A stretch of 64,000 bases of DNA from Pleurodeles waltl. Its lineage: Eukaryota; Chordata; Amphibia; Caudata; Salamandridae. This document shows, piece by piece, positions 24,505-35,600 of the stretch. The notes below the pieces were generated by a model, which did no database searches, was not told the origin of the DNA, and saw only the letters and a program-made list of their open reading frames with translations. How positions within the stretch are numbered: position 1 is the stretch's first letter; each line of letters begins with the position of its first letter. The stretch is taken from assembly GCF_031143425.1 (NCBI RefSeq), contig NC_090450.1, positions 168,199,486-168,263,485 of the forward strand, written 5' to 3'. Made by a program: the position numbers and the translations under genes.

Positions 24505-24900
24505 TCTACATCCTAGGTTCTGCTTACGATCTGTATTTGATGAAAATGTCTTCAAGTGCCAGATTTGGAATCTCTGGAAACATCTGATCTTACAGTTATA
24601 GCAACAGCTTTCTTCATAGCTGTTACTTCCACAAGGAGATTGGACGAATCGAGTCCTCTCTTGGGCAGAAATCCTCTTCTGGTGATGAAGTGCATCCTTG
24701 ATTCTTTTTTTAGTTTTCAAACTCAAAGTTCCATTCCATGGGTTTCAATACATTATGCTGGCTGAAGGTTCAATTCTTTATTTCTCAGAATAAAATAAAA
24801 AATGTGTTTTGCAGCATATTTCAGCTTGGTGAGTTTTTGCTTCACCACACCAGGTCCAAAGTTTGTTTATTATTTACTCCACCTCATGATTTAGGACTGG
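24505..24900 (+). pseudogene. Possible DIRS-type tyrosine recombinase fragment
   Basis: One frame reads DLTVIATAFFIAVTSTRRLDE (about 24582-24645). It resembles the LxxKxAFLLAITSARRVSEL segment of DIRS retrotransposon tyrosine recombinases, which contains the first catalytic Arg. A downstream frame has LHHTRSKVCLLFTP, with the texture of a following region. The piece is short and broken, and the distal H-x-x-R and Tyr catalytic residues are not identifiable. DIRS elements are abundant in salamanders, which makes the call plausible but does not prove it. Confidence 0.4.
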
Positions 24901-27039
24901 AACAAGAAAGAGGGTTGTGCAAGGATTACCTAGAGTACATTCTGGTAGTCATCATTTCACTTTGCCCTACTTTTCCACATCCCAACTACTATATTCTGTC
25001 ATCTCACCAGGATGAGTGGCCCTCTGCCTCCTAAGTGATTTTATTAAAATTCAGGGAGCATTGCATGATAACTTATATAGTGTGCATAACACTGTGTGCT
25101 GCATAGGGCTTAAAATGTAGAATATGTGGCATCAGTGAGGTTTCCCTTCCTATTAGTGGACTCATCTCATAGGTATGCACTGTGATGAAGAAGATTAGGA
25201 CCAAGAACTATGAGAAACTACTTGTAGGTAATCTGGAAGTGAGGCTCTACAATTCTTAAGCACTGCTATTCATTCAAATAATGATATATAGTCACACTGG
25301 AAGATCTTGGAGATTTAACCCGGTTAAGGAAAGGAATGCATTATGTTCCAGCGTTTGAAAGGGAAGTCAACACCTCGAAAAAATTGTAGTTATGTAGGAG
25401 AACAAACTGACAAAAATATTAGCAAGTGCTTATGCATATCCTTGAATACAAACATTTATGTGGGTTCAATAAATTCTTACAAACAAAAATGGAAATCAGA
25501 AAAAGCTTGGTGGAGTATGCCTGGAAAGGTATGACTTTTACCTGCAAAAAGTTTGTGAATCCCAAAAAGGGGAGCTGCACCCCCATCGGGTTAGAATCCT
25601 GCTTCTCTATTTGCTCTGCTCACCCAGATTCATGATTGAATGGATATGCTCCTAATGTTTTGCACAATATTTTAATAGAAAAATAATCTCATTCATTCGT
25701 TTGTTAATTTATCCTGCCATACATCATACTTTCATCAGGTCATCTCTGTATTCATTCTTTAATGTTATTTACAATGGAGTTTTTCAATACTTTTCTTATG
25801 ATTTATGTGTTTACATTTAATCTCGATTCATTTTCTCCATTCACATTCTATGTCACCAAAATTATAATGAAAACACAGTCAGATTTCTGCAAAATAACCA
25901 CTAAGTAGTCCCAAAAACAATCAATGTGCATTCTGCAAGGGTGAAAAATTAAACTATTCAATTATATTTTCAGTTGACGAGCCTTCTTTTTCCCTGGATG
26001 ACTTGTTTATTTCTTCTTTTTAGGTCGAGCGCGCATGCGCTCTGGCCTGTTGTAATCTAGCTGTGGGCTTTTAACCACGCCCACTGCACGCCAATCACTA
26101 TCACTCGTTCCTAGCCTTGCCTTTCAAAAATCCTTTGTTATCATTGGTAAATGCTTTATGTTTGTCCCTCCTTGGGGCAGTTTTGTTACCGCCTTGGACA
26201 TCAAACCTGTTACATGGATTATTGCATCATTGCTGATACAATTGAATGCAAGCAAACTTCTTTTTCCTTTTGTGTCTCTCCTTTTTGCTCATGCTGATGG
26301 CAGCCTTGGCAATTTGAATCGACTCACTTATTTCAACTGTTTTACTTTTCATTTTCAACTTTTGTGGCAAGAAAAGTCCAGTTAGGAATTTACAACGCTA
26401 ATAGCTCTAACTCAAGCAAATGCAAGACCCATTGCATTGTAAATGCTTGTTTAACTAATGATTGTTAGTCATTTAACACTTCGGAATTGTAAAACGTCTG
26501 AGTCTAATAATTTTTCAAGTTTTTGCTTAAGTGAACCAATTTCTCTCTCTCCTGTATATCTGTTTGGTCAGATGAAGGTGGCATTCCAGTGAAAAGTAGC
26601 TGGCAAAAGTCGGATACACAGAATCTTTACAGCCATCATTTTCTCCTCACCCTCCACAACACTTTTGGGGCTGTTCCAACATTTCAAATGCTGTTGATTG
26701 AACTGCTGCCTGTGTAATTGTGCCTTAACATTTGCACTACTTGACTAGTCCGTCTAAATGTTGATATAAATGTAAGTGCAAAATTACACTTGCACATGTG
26801 AAATTTAAGTTTTCCAGAGCTGGGAAGTCTACTGAATTTCTAATGATCGTCTTCCAATTTATGCATATTTCGGTAGCGCAAATCTGCTTCATTCTCTTCC
26901 TACTAAATTAAAAAACACTTACTTTACACTAATTTGTCATCTGTGATGTCTGTTGTTAGCTCCTTCACAAATGTTTGTGGATCGTCTGTGTTCATTTCAT
27001 TGCTGTCCATTCTGAATCATTTAAAGGCTTATGTATCAA
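24901..27039. other. Intergenic, no gene seen
   Basis: No exon recognised. A short GC-rich, promoter-like patch is present (26025-26090, listed separately). Confidence 0.4.
26025..26090. promoter_or_regulatory. Promoter-like patch: GCGCATGCGC and CCACGCCC
   Basis: A palindromic GCGCATGCGC (26031-26040) matches the NRF1 consensus. It lies just upstream of a CCACGCCCAC box (Sp/KLF-like) near 26076-26085. Neither is followed by a recognisable gene. It may be the promoter region of an old transposable element; this is inference from motifs only. Confidence 0.25.
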
Positions 27040-27569
27040 AGTTTTTTGCAAAAATTTTAGATCCAGTATATTCAACAAAATATCCTACACCATGCCTACC
27101 TGACCCCTGAGAAATTAGAGAAAATCTACGCATCTGCTAGCTCATTATGACTCGCTGCCCTGCGCCGGATGCAGACATTAAACACATGTTCTGGGGATTG
27201 CTCATAGTGAATGCCTATTGAAGAGAGATCTCCTCTAAGTTGACTGCCACAATAGGGTATCCTAAGTTACACAATCCGGGCTGCTGCATACTAGTCTTAT
27301 GTAAATGCCGTATGACCGGCAAGATAGTGAGCAGACTTTTAGAATTGACCCTCCTTTAGGCCAGACAATTCATTACAAAGAAATGGAAGGTCCCTTCCTT
27401 TCCTGGTCTATCCTGATGGCAAGATACTGTGTTTTTCATTGGGCCAAAGAGGAGGAACTCTATTTGCGTAGCGAGATGGAGAGGGGATTGTGCAAGAATC
27501 CAATTGCCACCTCACTGGATAAGCTGATCCATACCTTTAAAGAAGGCACAAAAGGTGACACAAGACCAC
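27040..27569 (+). mobile_element. L1-like LINE 3' fragment, left part
   Basis: Translated pieces resemble the C-terminal part of an L1-type ORF2. The segment near 27070-27200 reads as HHAYLTPEKLEKI followed by a shifted frame giving KHMFWG, like the LHRxYxTPEKL ... HMFWxCP region. Another shifted frame supplies KKWKVPSFPGLS-type text near 27375. Stops and frameshifts are present. The fragment is cut at 27569 by an LTR-like element and appears to resume at 29779. Confidence 0.65.
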
Positions 27570-29773
27570 TGTTAGACTTTTCATCCATGGCGTGGTCTCC
27601 CTTAACTTTTTGCCTCTGTTTCCCAGGTTATTGACGTGTGCTGAACTCTGTTTTTGCAGTTTGTGTTACTCTGGGCACTTTACCACTGCTGACCAGTGCT
27701 AAAGTGCAAGTGCTCCTATACAACATGTGTATGTAATTGGTTCATCCATGATTGGCATATTTTATTTACTGGTAAGTCCCTAGTACAGTGCACTAGAGGT
27801 GCCCAGGGCCTGTAAATCAAACGCTACTAGTGGGCCTGCAGCACTGGTTGTGCCACCCACCATAGTAGCTCTGTAAACATGGCTTAGACCTGCCACTGCA
27901 GTGTCTGTGTATGCCATTTTAAACTGCCAATCCGACTTGGCAAGTGTACCCACTTTCCAGGCCTAAACCATCCCTTTCCTTACATGTAAGACACACACCC
28001 CTAAGGTAGGCCCTAGGTAGCCCCATGGGCAGGGGGCAATGTATGTTTAAGGTAGGACATATACTAAGGTGTTTTATATGTCCTAACAGTGAAATACTGC
28101 TAAATTTGTTTATTCACTGATGCAAGGCCTATCCCTCTCATAGGTTAACATGGGGGCTGCCTTCAAATATAATTAAAGTGTAGATTCCCTTTGGGAGTGG
28201 ATAGACATGTGGAGTTTGGGGTCTCTGAGCTCACAATTTAAAAATACATATTTTAGTAAAGTTGATTTTAAGATTGTGTGTTTGAAAATGCCACTTTTAG
28301 AAAGTGAGTATTTTCTTGCTTAAATCTTTCTGTTACTCTGCCTGTTTGTGGATTCCCTGTCTGGGTCAGTTTGACAGCTGGGCTGGTTGCACCTCTATCT
28401 AGACAGTGACACAAAGTGAGCGGGGGTGTAGGCTGCATATCCTAATGAGCCGTCGGTGCTAGGAGGGAGGGGAGGAGTTGTCACTCTCATCTGAAAGGGC
28501 TGTGCCTGCCCTCACACAATGCAGTCTCCAGCCCCCTGGTGTGTGTCTGGGGCCTGGTCTGGGCAAGGCAGGATTTCACAAACAAGAGAGACTTTTCTTT
28601 AAAGTATGCCTACTTCATAGGGCAAAATGTGTATAAGAAGGGCACCTAAAACCACATACTTTAGATCACTTCTGGAAACCAAGAGGAACCTCTGCCTGGA
28701 GAAAACCTGAAGAGCTGAGGAAGAAGAGCTGCCCTGACAGTGGCTGTGCTTTGTGGAGCTATCATGCAGTTGCTACTTCTGCTTGTGCAAGAGGACAAAG
28801 ACTGGACTTGGTATGCCTTCCTGCTTGTGAAGAACTCTCCAAGGGCTTGAAATTGAGCTTGACTCCTGTTGTTGAAGTCTCAGGGACAGCAAAAACCTCT
28901 CTCTGCCAGCACCTGGAGCCTGTGCTGAGGCTCCTGGCCTACCAATTGGTGCCCTATCCAGTTCCTGGGGCCTTGAAAGGTGAAGCTGGTTAAATACGGT
29001 TGAAAAGCCACGCACATACCGCCGTGCGGGAAATTTCTGTCGGAACCTCCGAGAGCGGGTAAAGAAACAATGCGCCGCTGGCTCCGTGGCTAAAATCGAC
29101 ACAGCACTTGCAGCGCAGCTGGGAATTCGTCGCCCGCGGCTGGAGAAACGATGCTCGGCATCGCTGAAGGAGGCTGCAACGATGCAACATCGCTGGGTGC
29201 AGAAAAACAACGCAAGTCTGCCCGGACCCGAAGTGCTTGTCCGAATCGACGCATTGCTGTCCTGCGGAGTGAAGAAACAACGCATGCCAACCCGACCGAA
29301 GGAGAAACAACGCACGGTCTCGCTTGTGAGTGATATCGATGCATTGTAGGCTTCTTTCGACGCACACTTACCCGTGCGGGTTATTTTTGACGTGACCCAG
29401 GTACATTTTCACGCTAACAGCGTTAGCGTTGTGTTTAAAAGAACATGAAGACTCTTTATACTTGTTCATTAATAACTTGACTTGTGTTTGTTGGATTTTT
29501 GTATTTTTGGTCTTGTTTTGTTTAGTTAAATATTTTCTACTTTTCTACACCTGTGTTGTGTAATTTTGTAGTGTTTTCATTTAGTTACTGTGAGTTGTGG
29601 TACAAATACTTTACACCTAGGACTCTGAAGTTAAGTCTGCCTGCTCGTACCAAGCTACCAACGGGGTGAGCGGGGTTCAGCTGAGGGTGATTCTCTTTTA
29701 CCCTGACTAGAGTGAGGGTCCTTGCTTGAACAGGGGGTAACCTGACTGTCAACCAAAGACCCCATTTCTAACA
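27570..29773 (+). mobile_element. LTR-like element with 5-bp target duplication
   Basis: It starts TGTTAGACTTTTC and ends CCCCATTTCTAACA, so the termini TGTTAGA and TCTAACA are inverted and have the TG...CA form of LTR retroelements. A perfect ACCAC duplication flanks it (27565-27569 and 29774-29778). At 2.2 kb with no gag, pol or env motif and no internal repeat of its ends, it behaves as a solo LTR or a non-coding LTR-type unit. A TATA-like GTATAAGAAG sits at 28631-28640. Region 29020-29350 is CpG-rich with repeated GAAACAACGC-type motifs. The apparent 180-aa minus-strand frame reflects that composition. Related copies occur at 11270-12632 and 46427-49233. Confidence 0.85.
29020..29350. repeat. 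CpG-rich array of GAAACRAYGC motifs in LTR-like element
   Basis: GAAACAATGC, GAAACGATGC, AAAACAACGC, GAAACAACGC and GAAACAACGC occur near 29064, 29154, 29204, 29274 and 29303. Similar ATCGACGC / CGATGC words lie between them. The density of CpG is far above the surrounding sequence. Confidence 0.6.
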
Positions 29774-29778
29774 ACCAC

Positions 29779-30186
29779 CTTGAGGGATTGTCCTCTTCAC
29801 CCCTGCACGCTAAAAGGATACGCTCCGCCACAGTGGAGTAACTCTATTGCTCTCTGGGATTTTGCACCTGCCTGAAGTACCCGGAAGAATATCTTTACAT
29901 GCTGGAGGAAACTAGATTGGTCTTGTGACTGGGCCTCATCCTCTTAAACTTATGTGGCGGATCCAGACTGGTCATTATTTTGTACTGTTGTACTTGCTTC
30001 TCTTTTCTTCTTTGTTTTGTTTCCACTTCAGTACTTTGTAAGTACAGTTATATTGGCTATATGAGAAGGATCAAAACTATTGATGTGTCGATCTTGCACC
30101 TTTGTTATTTTCATGTGCTGTGCAATGTATTGTTTTTTTGCTTTTACACTCTTAAATATCAAATCTGAATAAAATAGTTTTAAAAA
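29779..30186 (+). mobile_element. L1-like LINE 3' fragment, right part (3' UTR)
   Basis: After the second ACCAC, the sequence continues as an untranslated-looking, T-rich tail ending in AATAAAATAGTTTTAAAAAG (30168-30187). This is consistent with the 3' end of the LINE interrupted at 27569. Continuity is inferred from position and texture, not from a match to a reference. Confidence 0.5.
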
Positions 30187-30831
30187 GTATGAAAGGCTTT
30201 TGCAAGCTTTGACCTCATGTTCAAACAAGAATTGGCAAAGCCATGCGCTCTGGAGTTGACTGCTAACCTTTTGGCTTTCTCATTGCTTTTCTGTTTTGCC
30301 ATGGTTTTTATAAAGGTTGTTTGTAGGAGCTACCAAGCCTTCTCTGGTATTAAAACAACACCCACATTGATCTCAAAAAGCACACTTTGTAATAGTAGTT
30401 TTCAGCACTCAAGTGAACTACTATGTGTATGTACCAGCTGTACGTAGTGGGTAGAAGAAAAATCTGAATGACACAACAACAAACCAAAGAATGAAAAGGA
30501 CTGGCTTAAAGCCCTTATTGGAAAGTATATTGTACATTCATAATTTTGCTAAATACAAAAAGTCTTGGCTAGCAACAGAACTAACGGAGATTTGTCTGAG
30601 TCCTGAATGACTTTGCGACTGTTAATTTACACATTGCCTGTCTTTCTGAATCCAAACAAAGCTGAGGCAGGAAAACAAATAGGAAAAATATGTATCAAAG
30701 CTTTGTCACTACAAAAGTGGTTGCACACCATTGATTCTGTATCAACTTTTGAAATGGGTTAAATCTATTTGCAAAAGGCTGTTATTCATGAGGGATAGAT
30801 TACATTTTGTGAAGTTCCCTTGTGGGCATCC
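30187..30831. other. No gene seen
   Basis: No recognisable exon or element. Confidence 0.35.
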
Positions 30832-31112
30832 GCATGGACGTTATTTAGGGGTTGCCAGGGGTCACAGCTATGATGCCTGGCTTGCCCTTTGTTACCCATG
30901 GCACTGCCTTTGCGACCCGTGGACTCAGAGGTGGCAAATTCCTTCCTAGAAACAGAGTGGCAGCTCATCCTTATGGACGTCAGTTGGGGCTCCACTCTTT
31001 GTTTTCTGTTAAATTTTTGTGTTACTAATAGTGAATAACATTATATCCTTCACTATTAGTGTAATACAAATGGAGTACAGTTAGCTGGAATATGCCCTTC
31101 CATGGAAGCCGA
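30832..31112 (+). repeat. Dispersed repeat R, copy 1
   Basis: Shares with 32257-32680 and 61470-61853 the ordered blocks TTATTTAGGGG, GGCACTGC.TTTGCGACC, CAGAGGTGG.AAATTC, TCACTATTAGTGTAATA and GGAGTACAGTTAGCTGGAA. The core forms a palindrome in which CACTAATAGTGAAT and ATTCACTATTAGTG arms surround an AT spacer. Coding potential is absent. Confidence 0.75.
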
Positions 31113-32256
31113 GGTAAGTAAAAGAAAAATGGTCTACTGTTGTAGCAGTTCCTATTTAGTTTTAATGGGAATCAGGAGTGTTGCTTAACCTTCTAGCTTG
31201 CAGGCCTGTGTCCCCATCACCTAGTGACTTTTTACCTACTTCGCCTGCTCTGTTTTAGCACATTTAGTTAGCTATTTCTTCCAAGATGGGCGCTATGCTC
31301 ATAGCTAGGAAGATGTTTTAATTTCACATTATCAGTGCCACTCTGTAAAGGCGTCACTATTAGCGTTAAAGATAAGTGATATACGTAGGTATTCACATAA
31401 TATACTTTCCCACTTACATGTGACAGTAACATAGTGTATTTTTTCAGGGAATCGTTTATATAATTGCCGCCTCAAGAATGCCTTCTTATCTATTGTTTGG
31501 GGACATACCTGTGTCAGGGGGTCCTACACAATCTTTATAAATCCATCTCACGCAGGCAGGGTTTTCAGAGGGATTCCTACCAGATGCCATCAACACTATC
31601 TATGTTACACATTGCCTTGATGCAGACCCAGCCTTTAGATGCCTACGGAGTCTGATCTAAAGACCTCATTCCAAGGTAACGAGGGTTGGGTGGCACTTCT
31701 CATGGACATGGTACTGGCAGATTAAGATTTAAACACCTAGATCTCTTTAGGTTAAACTTTAGGTTCATCATGTTAGGGCATGAAGGCTTATTTCACATCT
31801 TAAGTTGTTGCAAGATGGTGGGGTGTCTTTATATTCACGACTCTTGTTTAATCAATTCTGTTTCTTGCATTGTTCATTATCTTAATCATTTCAACCTATG
31901 CATTTTACAGTAGATTGCAGTCTTGTAAATAAAACCTCTTGAAACTTTACTGGATCTCCTTGATTGCCTGTGTATGACTCAGACTTGTTGCTCATGTGAG
32001 AATAGGGTAATTTCAGTTTAACCATGACTCCCCTGAGATGTTGCCCTCTTGAGTCCATTCGTAAAGGCTGCCACAAATCACCTTTTACTATTTGGGTCTT
32101 TGGTGAGGCACTGCTTGTGAGCTGGTAGGTTTGGGTCGACAGTTGCAACTTGTTGTAGGATTGACCTTGTTGCATACAAACAAAAGTGCTGTCATCCCTA
32201 CATCAGCAGTCTTACCTCTGGCAGGAGTTCAACTACGACACTGTGGCCATCAGCAT
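31113..32256. other. No gene seen
   Basis: No exon or recognisable element between two copies of repeat R. Confidence 0.35.
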
Positions 32257-32680
32257 AAACGTAATTTAGGGGATGCCATGGGGTCGCAGCCGCACACGTT
32301 GCAGATGCGACCCCTGGCTTTCCCTTTGCTATCCTTGGCACTGCTTTTGCGACCTCCTGTCCTCAGAGGTGGGAAATTCATTGCAGCTCATCCTTATGCA
32401 TGTCAGTTGGGCTCCCCTCTTTGTTTTCTTTTAATTTATTGACACTGATAGAGAATAACAATATATTATTCACTATTAGTGTAATAAAAATGGAGTACAG
32501 TTAGCTGGAATAAGCCTTTCCATGGCAGCCGACGTAAGTGAAATAATGCTTTTAAATGCATGTTGTGTGCAAGCTTCCGGGTAAGAGTGTGTTCATGTGA
32601 GTTAGAGTCTATGTAAGTGTGATATTGTGTGTATGTGTGAGTATGTGTGTGTTTGAGTGAAAGTGGAAGTCACAGGGTGT
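32257..32680 (+). repeat. Dispersed repeat R, copy 2
   Basis: Same block order as copy 1 with the palindromic core at about 32440-32490. It continues past the GCCGACGTAAGT end into a GCATGTTGTGTGCAAGCTTC and TG-rich tail (32560-32680), which is also present in copy 3. The TG-rich tail is therefore part of the family. Confidence 0.75.
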
Positions 32681-35600
32681 GTGATGTCACTTCCGCTACC
32701 CTTGGTATTTTGGTGAATTGACACCCATGGGCATCAGCAAGAACATGCAGTAGTCCTAGGAACTGTTGTACACTGTCCCCAGTGACCATTCTTTTCTAGC
32801 GACTGCAATTTTGGCATTTCGCAAATCTTTATACAGTGTTGGAGGTTTGCTGAACCTTGCAGGCCTCATCCTTGCATCCACACCGACATGCATGGGTTCA
32901 CATAGGGATTCCTGCCTCATCAATACACATGTGGCAGGATTTCTGTGAATCCTTGAAAATTACTGGTTTGCACTTGGCCAGATTGGTGCATCCGACTTTG
33001 TAACAATAAAATAGTGTGTTGCACCTCAGCACTGTCCAAAAATAGCAGGTGCTTTCCAACTTAATCCTTTACACATTAAACTATATGTATTTTGTAGTTT
33101 ATGTGTATTCTGTTTATTTTCATTTTGTTTTACCTGGACTTTTTCTTCCTAATACAATTTTTTTAAATAAAAGTTTTGATATATTGTTGGCAGTTAGTGT
33201 GCATGTGTGTCTAAGACATGTCTGATTGTTGGGTGTAAGTCACATTTTCAATCTATTTGGTACTTCACTTTGTTCTGTGGGTCACTTTCGTGGCACTTTT
33301 GTCATATACGACTCACCACATACCCACTGGTGGCTTTAGGATCACAGTGAAATCATTCCCTGCTTTATCCTGTCACAGTCCATTGGGTTAAATAAGACTG
33401 CATTCTGAGTATGGCCACAAGGGCACCAGGACTCATTTTATAGTTTAGGTACACTCTGCTTGCCTGTGCCATTTCACACCCTCAATTGTAGGTGCTCAGA
33501 CACAGACAGTACATCTGAACACAGAAAAAATGCACTCTCCTTAGAGATGTTACAAACTTTGATTATATCTGTGTTTTGTAGGGAGCATCAGTGAAAGACG
33601 GGGCTGCACTTTAAAACTGAGATTCCACCATTATTGACAGGGGACATGGCTACATATAGACAAAGGGACAGGGGAGCCTTCCACAATGGATGCAATATAG
33701 AACACCACCTTCCGCTAGCAGATGCCTGTAAGACCTCTGGGACCCTTCACTTTCTCCCAAAGAGCACTCCAGATGGACGCGCAGTCTAAGTGCTGCTTTT
33801 TTATGCGATCCACAATCAGTGCACATCCCAGTAGCTTCTTCGTCTTTGGACATATGTCTGTAATATGTTGCAGGCACAAAGGGATACCCTGATTTGCCTG
33901 AGGAAATGGCCCCTATGCAGATGAGCAAATGCCCCTTAAGGATTGTTCCACAGCAAATTTTACACCAACATAATCCAACTTACAGAAGAGTCCCACAAGT
34001 GTCTGCAGCCCCTTCTGTAAAAACAAAGTGACCTGGGATGCAAAAAGCAGATAGAAATTTACAGTGTATCCCCGGGTCACTGTATAACACAGTCACACAG
34101 AAACTCATAAACCCCTATCTCCATCATGTATACCCTCCCTTGCATCCTTTGAGTTAGGCAGCAGCTGATAATTATTGAGAAGTGTGGTGCCTTTGAAAGC
34201 TGGATCATAAGACAAAAGGATCCATTAAAAATGAATTATGAAAGAGCCTTCCTTCTTTGATCTGATAGCACTTACCTCTGTGTGTCTGCTAGATATTCAA
34301 GGAAGCGATTATTGAAGCCTTTAATTTAACAATTTTCGAAATGGACCTAGCAATTAAATACTGCCTCAAACTTCATGTGTAAAAAATAACACCCAGCCAA
34401 AGAAATAATTAATTGAGCAAGCATTCCTTTGTCTTTCTGCTCCTGGCTCCTTGAGATGCCTCTGGTATCTCCCTTGCACTGGCGAAAAAACAGTTGATTA
34501 AACACATTGCGGGGGTTGTAGTTTTTCAGTGATAGAAGAGTCTTACTCTTCAAACTCGAATTACCTCTAGCCATCTACATGAAGAAAGTTCTTAGAATCT
34601 TTGGGAAGTAGGCCTGGGGGATGAGTCTGGACCACCATAAATCATTGGATGATATATCCTGAAGAGATTGTGCATTAAAATGGAGTGCTCGAAATTTAAG
34701 GGTCTCAAATGCTAAATCCCAAAACGCGATGTGCTAAATTGATATTGTAAGTCACAAAAATGTTTGCAAATTGTAATGACTACCCTGCAAATCCACTTGA
34801 GTCACTAATGCAAAGGGAGCAGTAACGTGGCAACCCCACACACCTTTCCTGTGACTACCAAAGAGATGTTTCTATATTTTGTAACTGCTCTTGTAGTCTC
34901 CAAACACTGAATGGAAGGTAAATAGTTTCTGAGTTGGAGCTGCAAGTGAGCTCCTGGCATGGGAGAAGCAGACAATGGTACCCTGGATTGTTGCTTGCTG
35001 ACTTCAATATCCCTTTTATTATTAGCCTTTTTTATGGTCTGGCTTGACAGCAGAGTGAACATTAGTAGAGAAGGGCTCTGGTTCCACCCACATGTTGGGA
35101 GCCAGGAGTACAAGTTTTGATTGGGCAGAAGTGGGGAGCTTCCACAAAGAAAGTACTTGCCCTTCACGCAGCAGTGGTTATTTTGTTTATTTATCCAACT
35201 GCCTAACTTGAACTTTCAGGGACACAGGAATGGCATTGGAATGCTATTAAAGTGGATAAGTCATGTTGTGTTTCTCAGGCAGCAGCATATATGGGATGAG
35301 TGCAGTTATTAACCTGCCTGGACTGTTAGGTCTGACTTGAAATTGCAACCTTCACCTGACCTTTTAACCTACACCATTAAAGTTCTACAAGTCTTTGCTT
35401 CCACACAGATACATATTCCCGTGCTGTTTAATTGTAATGCTTCATTACCATACAATATTCCTTTAAAGCCAGACCGATTGGCATTGCCAATACTTGTTTG
35501 GCATTGCAAAAGATACTGCTGAGCTAAAGTTCTACAGTCCCTTGTACTCTTCTATCCTTATTGTAACAGCTATGTACAAGAGAACACGGACACATCCTGC

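Noticed and set aside
28773..29315. 180-codon minus-strand open frame
   Set aside because: Falls in the CpG-rich motif array of an LTR-like unit; stops are lost in several frames on both strands because of composition.
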